Below are positions 33,936 to 35,858 of a stretch of 35,858 nt of DNA, piece after piece (positions within the stretch are counted from its first letter, which is position 1; the number at the start of each line of letters is the position of its first letter). A program made the translations under genes and the position numbers. The notes below the pieces were generated by a model, which ran no database searches, was not told the origin of the DNA, and saw only the letters and a list, made by a program, of their open reading frames with translations. The stretch spans positions 1 to 35,858 of the forward strand of contig CAVQFO010000057.1 in assembly GCA_963711725.1 (NCBI GenBank), written 5' to 3'. Source of the stretch: CAVQFO01 sp963711725 (GTDB lineage Bacteria; Pseudomonadota; Gammaproteobacteria; Nitrococcales; Aquisalimonadaceae).

Positions 33936-33956
33936 GCATATCCATACTTAAATCAA
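33928..33956 (-). promoter_or_regulatory. Sigma70-like promoter of the lipid-modification operon
   Basis: On the minus strand TTGATT (33956-33951), a 17-nt spacer and TATACG (33933-33928) lie about 60 nt upstream of the ATG at 33866. The -10 box falls inside the 33911-33935 palindrome. The R. sphaeroides sigma-E-type -35 (TGATCC) was not found. Confidence 0.4.
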
Positions 33957-33959
33957 TCT

Positions 33960-33978
33960 ATTATATTGTACATATAAT
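33960..33978. promoter_or_regulatory. 19-bp palindrome overlapping a consensus TATAAT
   Basis: ATTATAT (33960-33966), TGTAC and ATATAAT (33972-33978) form a perfect 7-bp inverted repeat with a 5-nt spacer; the core TGTACA is itself a palindrome. The right arm contains TATAAT (33973-33978), a possible plus-strand -10 box for dodecin with a long 140-nt leader. It lies 46 bp from the centre of the other palindrome. Confidence 0.4.
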
Positions 33979-34122
33979 GGACAAAGCCAAGCCGCACGCT
34001 CGACACAGGCGCCCTTGAATGAGCAACTCAGCGCCAGCACCGTCATAGCTCATACGGCGATTGAAGAGTCCCGGATGCATCGAGGCGTTCGGGGAACGTG
34101 AGCGCAACAGGAGGAGCAAACG

Positions 34123-34339
34123 ATGGGAGACAGCGCTTACAAAGTCGTGGAGATGATCGGAACCAGCGATAAGTCCTGGGAAGAGGCGGCGCGCAACGCC
34201 GTGGAAACCGCCAGCCAGTCGCTCAAGCACATGCGCGTGGCGGAGATTAAGGAACTTGGACATGACCGTCAGCGAGGACGGCAAAGTGATGGCCTTCCGG
34301 GCGAAGGTCAGCGTGTCATTCAAGTACGAGACGCATTGA
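34123..34339 (+). CDS. Dodecin flavin-binding protein (one-base insertion)
   Basis: 71 residues after correction. Dodecin forms dodecameric hollow spheres that bind flavins. MGDSAYKVVEMIGTSDKSWEEAARNAVETASQSLKHMRVAEIKEL is in the first frame; DMTVSEDGKVMAFRAKVSVSFKYETH is in another. One extra G near 34257-34260 (CTTGGACATG for CTTGACATG) explains the break. An AGGAGGAGC ribosome site precedes the ATG and a terminator follows the TGA. It is divergent from the flavin oxidoreductase operon. Confidence 0.92.
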
Positions 34340-34345
34340 GGCGTT

Positions 34346-34375
34346 CCACCGGCGGGACCGTCCGCCGGTGGTTTT
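34346..34375 (+). terminator. Rho-independent terminator after dodecin
   Basis: CCACCGGCGG (34346-34355), loop GACCGT and CCGCCGGTGG (34362-34371) form a perfect 10-bp stem followed by TTTT. It serves dodecin; it may also help separate the convergent corA. Confidence 0.8.
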
Positions 34376-34385
34376 CAAATCGGCG

Positions 34386-35507
34386 TCAGAGCCACCCCTT
34401 GCGCTTGAAGTAGACCAACATCCCGCCGCCGATCCCCAGCAACACCAGCAGCAGAACCGGATAGCCGTAGGCCCAGTTCAGCTCCGGCATGTTCCAGGGG
34501 CTCTTCTCGGTGTTGAAGTTCATGCCGTACAGGCCGACCACGAACGACAGCGGAATGAAGATGGTGGCGATGATGGTCAGCACTCGCATCACATCGTTGA
34601 GCTGCCGGTTCTGCATGTTCAGCAGCAGATCCGCCAACGCCCCGCTCATATCCCGATAGGTATCGGCCAGATCCAGCGAGTGGATCGCGTGGTCATGGCA
34701 ATCACGGAGGTACAAGCGCGTGGTCTTGTCGATGAGTTTCATGTCTTCCCGCAACAGCGAACCGGTGGCATCGCGCTGGGACCAGAGCGACCGCCGCAGG
34801 AACGCCAGCTCCCGTCGGGTTTCGTGGATACGATCCAGTAGAGGCTCCTGCTTGGGATCGTTCAGAACGGCCAACTCCAGCTCCTCAAGCTCCACCGCAT
34901 AGCCCTCCAGAATGGGGAAGGCCTGATCCACCACCATATCCACCAGCGCATAGTAGAGGTAGTCGGAACCGCTGGACCGGATTCGGCCCTGGGGGCTGGT
35001 TTCCAGGCGGCGGCGCACCGGTTCGAACAGGTCGTCGCCGGTCTCGTCGATGCTGACCACGAAGTCCTTGCCCAGGAACAGGCTCACCTGGGACAGCGAC
35101 AACTGCCGCCCCGCCCAACGCGGCCGGGGCAACACCAGGAACAGGTGGCTGTCGAAATCGTCCAGCTTGGCGCGTTGGCCCGCGTGCAGCACGTCCTCCA
35201 GGGCCAGGGGATGAAGCTGAAAGCACTCGCCGATGCGCTGCAGAAGCCCGGCGTCCGGCGTCCCCTCCACCACCAGCCAGGTCTTCACGCCGCCCTGAAT
35301 CAGACCTGGGCAGTCCTCCACGCGCACCGCCTCGTGCACCTCGTAGCTTTCGGCGGTGTAGCGCACCAGACGCAACCGGCATTCCCCAGCCGGACGGCCC
35401 TGATCCAGCACGCCGGGCGCGGTGCCGGGCTCGTTGTAATGCTTGAGGAAATACGAGGCCGGTGCCTCCGCACCCGCATCCTCGGATTTGCGATTCCACC
35501 ACGACAC
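34386..35507 (-). CDS. corA: CorA family magnesium/cobalt transporter
   Basis: 373 residues from the GTG at 35507 (VSWWNRKSEDAG), preceded by AGAAGGGGG at good spacing; an upstream in-frame start at 35606 is less likely. A large cytoplasmic domain is followed by two C-terminal membrane helices. The first ends in the signature YGMNF (GMN motif of the pore entrance) and the second is WAYGYPVLLLVLLGIGGGMLVYF, with a basic tail KRKGWL. It conducts Mg2+ as a pentamer in the inner membrane. It is intact, convergent with dodecin and divergent from xthA. Confidence 0.95.
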   Translation of the reverse strand: MSWWNRKSEDAGAEAPASYFLKHYNEPGTAPGVLDQGRPAGECRLRLVRYTAESYEVHEAVRVEDCPGLIQGGVKTWLVVEGTPDAGLLQRIGECFQLHPLALEDVLHAGQRAKLDDFDSHLFLVLPRPRWAGRQLSLSQVSLFLGKDFVVSIDETGDDLFEPVRRRLETSPQGRIRSSGSDYLYYALVDMVVDQAFPILEGYAVELEELELAVLNDPKQEPLLDRIHETRRELAFLRRSLWSQRDATGSLLREDMKLIDKTTRLYLRDCHDHAIHSLDLADTYRDMSGALADLLLNMQNRQLNDVMRVLTIIATIFIPLSFVVGLYGMNFNTEKSPWNMPELNWAYGYPVLLLVLLGIGGGMLVYFKRKGWL

Positions 35508-35632
35508 GGCATCCCCCTTCTGATTTCCACCCCGGTAGCCATCGGCCACCGGCTCATCTACCATGCGACAACGCTCATTCGACCACATACGCAGGGCCGC
35601 GCGCACGGGCCGGAACCGCCACGGAACTCGCT

Positions 35633-35858
35633 ATGAAGATCGCCTCCTGGAACGTCAATTCGCTCAACGTCCGCCTGCCCCACGTGCTGGACTGGCTGGA
35701 GCGACAGGACGCCGGACATCCTGGGCCTGCAGGAGACCAAGCTGCCCGACGACCGCTTCCCCGCCGACGCCATCCGCGAGGCCGGCTACGAAGTGGCCTA
35801 TTCCGGCCAAAAGACCTACAACGGCGTCGGCCGTGCTGGCGCGCAAGCCGTTGGATAA
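35633..35858 (+). CDS. xthA: Exodeoxyribonuclease III, N-terminal part (partial, frameshifted)
   Basis: The gene runs off the window. MKIASWNVNSLNVRLPHVLDWL is the ExoIII start with the catalytic Asn (WNVNS). After an indel near 35707 the next frame reads DILGLQETKLPDDRFP with the metal-binding Glu, then REAGYEVAYSGQKTYNGV, and a second shift near 35828 leads to LARKPLD. The enzyme is an AP endonuclease/3'-5' exonuclease of base excision repair. Divergent from corA across 125 bp. Confidence 0.9.
   Translation, partial: MKIASWNVNSLNVRLPHVLDWLERQDAGHPGPAGDQAARRPLPRRRHPRGRLRSGLFRPKDLQRRRPCWRASRWI

Noticed and set aside
34123..34413. 96-residue open frame beginning as dodecin
   Set aside because: After about residue 45 it leaves the dodecin frame because of an extra G near 34258; the true C-terminus reads in another frame and stops at 34339.
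1..35858. CRISPR array, tRNA, rRNA, IS element or prophage
   Set aside because: No regularly spaced repeats, tRNA-like cloverleaf, transposase or phage structural gene was seen on either strand.

Overview
The window is a high-GC chromosomal stretch from a gammaproteobacterium. Gene order (hisB-hisH-hisA-hisF-hisI-hisE-tatABC; def-fmt-rsmB-DUF4390-ntrYX-trkAH; LysM-dprA-smg-topA-tsaC-hemF) is the kind found around Ectothiorhodospiraceae/Chromatiales and pseudomonad-like lineages. I lean towards the former, but this is inference from gene order and composition only. No IS element, prophage, CRISPR array, rRNA or tRNA was seen.

Layout: (1) 1-587, the 3' end of a PilZ-like gene. (2) 629-6313, minus strand: dtd, then a histidine biosynthesis operon running into tatABC. 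(3) 6314-6686, a gene-free interval that holds a likely CsrB/Rsm-type regulatory RNA on the plus strand: nine GGA motifs in about 170 nt, several in hairpin loops, ending in a strong terminator. (4) 6687-8683, a Trp-rich phasin-like protein built from a duplicated unit, an LpxL-type lipid A acyltransferase and a TPR protein. (5) 8794-18969, minus strand: def, fmt, rsmB, DUF4390, ntrY, ntrX, trkA and trkH, i.e. translation start/end processing, rRNA methylation, a two-component system and potassium uptake. (6) 19078-26267, plus strand and divergent from def: LysM protein, dprA, smg, topA, tsaC, hemF, with a REP-type inverted doublet in front of hemF. (7) 26521-27036, a MarR regulator. (8) 27066-33866, minus strand: an eight-gene, mostly ATGA-overlapped operon with a flavin oxidoreductase, DUF1365, a cyclopropane-fatty-acid-synthase-like methyltransferase, a chalcone-isomerase-like protein, a GPH/MFS transporter, a DUF3833 lipoprotein, an SDR and an NTF2-like protein. 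This gene set resembles the membrane-lipid branch of the singlet-oxygen/photo-oxidative response known from alphaproteobacteria. (9) 34123-35858, dodecin, corA and the 5' end of xthA.

Many conserved housekeeping genes are broken by single-base indels (lpxL, trkH, trkA, ntrY, ntrX, topA, tsaC, dprA, DUF1365, cfa-like and others), while the conserved protein sequence resumes in another frame each time. Several of these genes are essential or near-essential, so sequencing or assembly error is the most likely cause. I therefore annotate each as one gene over its full span and note the shifts.

The two most interesting signals are the GGA-rich RNA at about 6461-6640 and the lipid-modification operon with its palindrome-bearing control region at 33885-33978.
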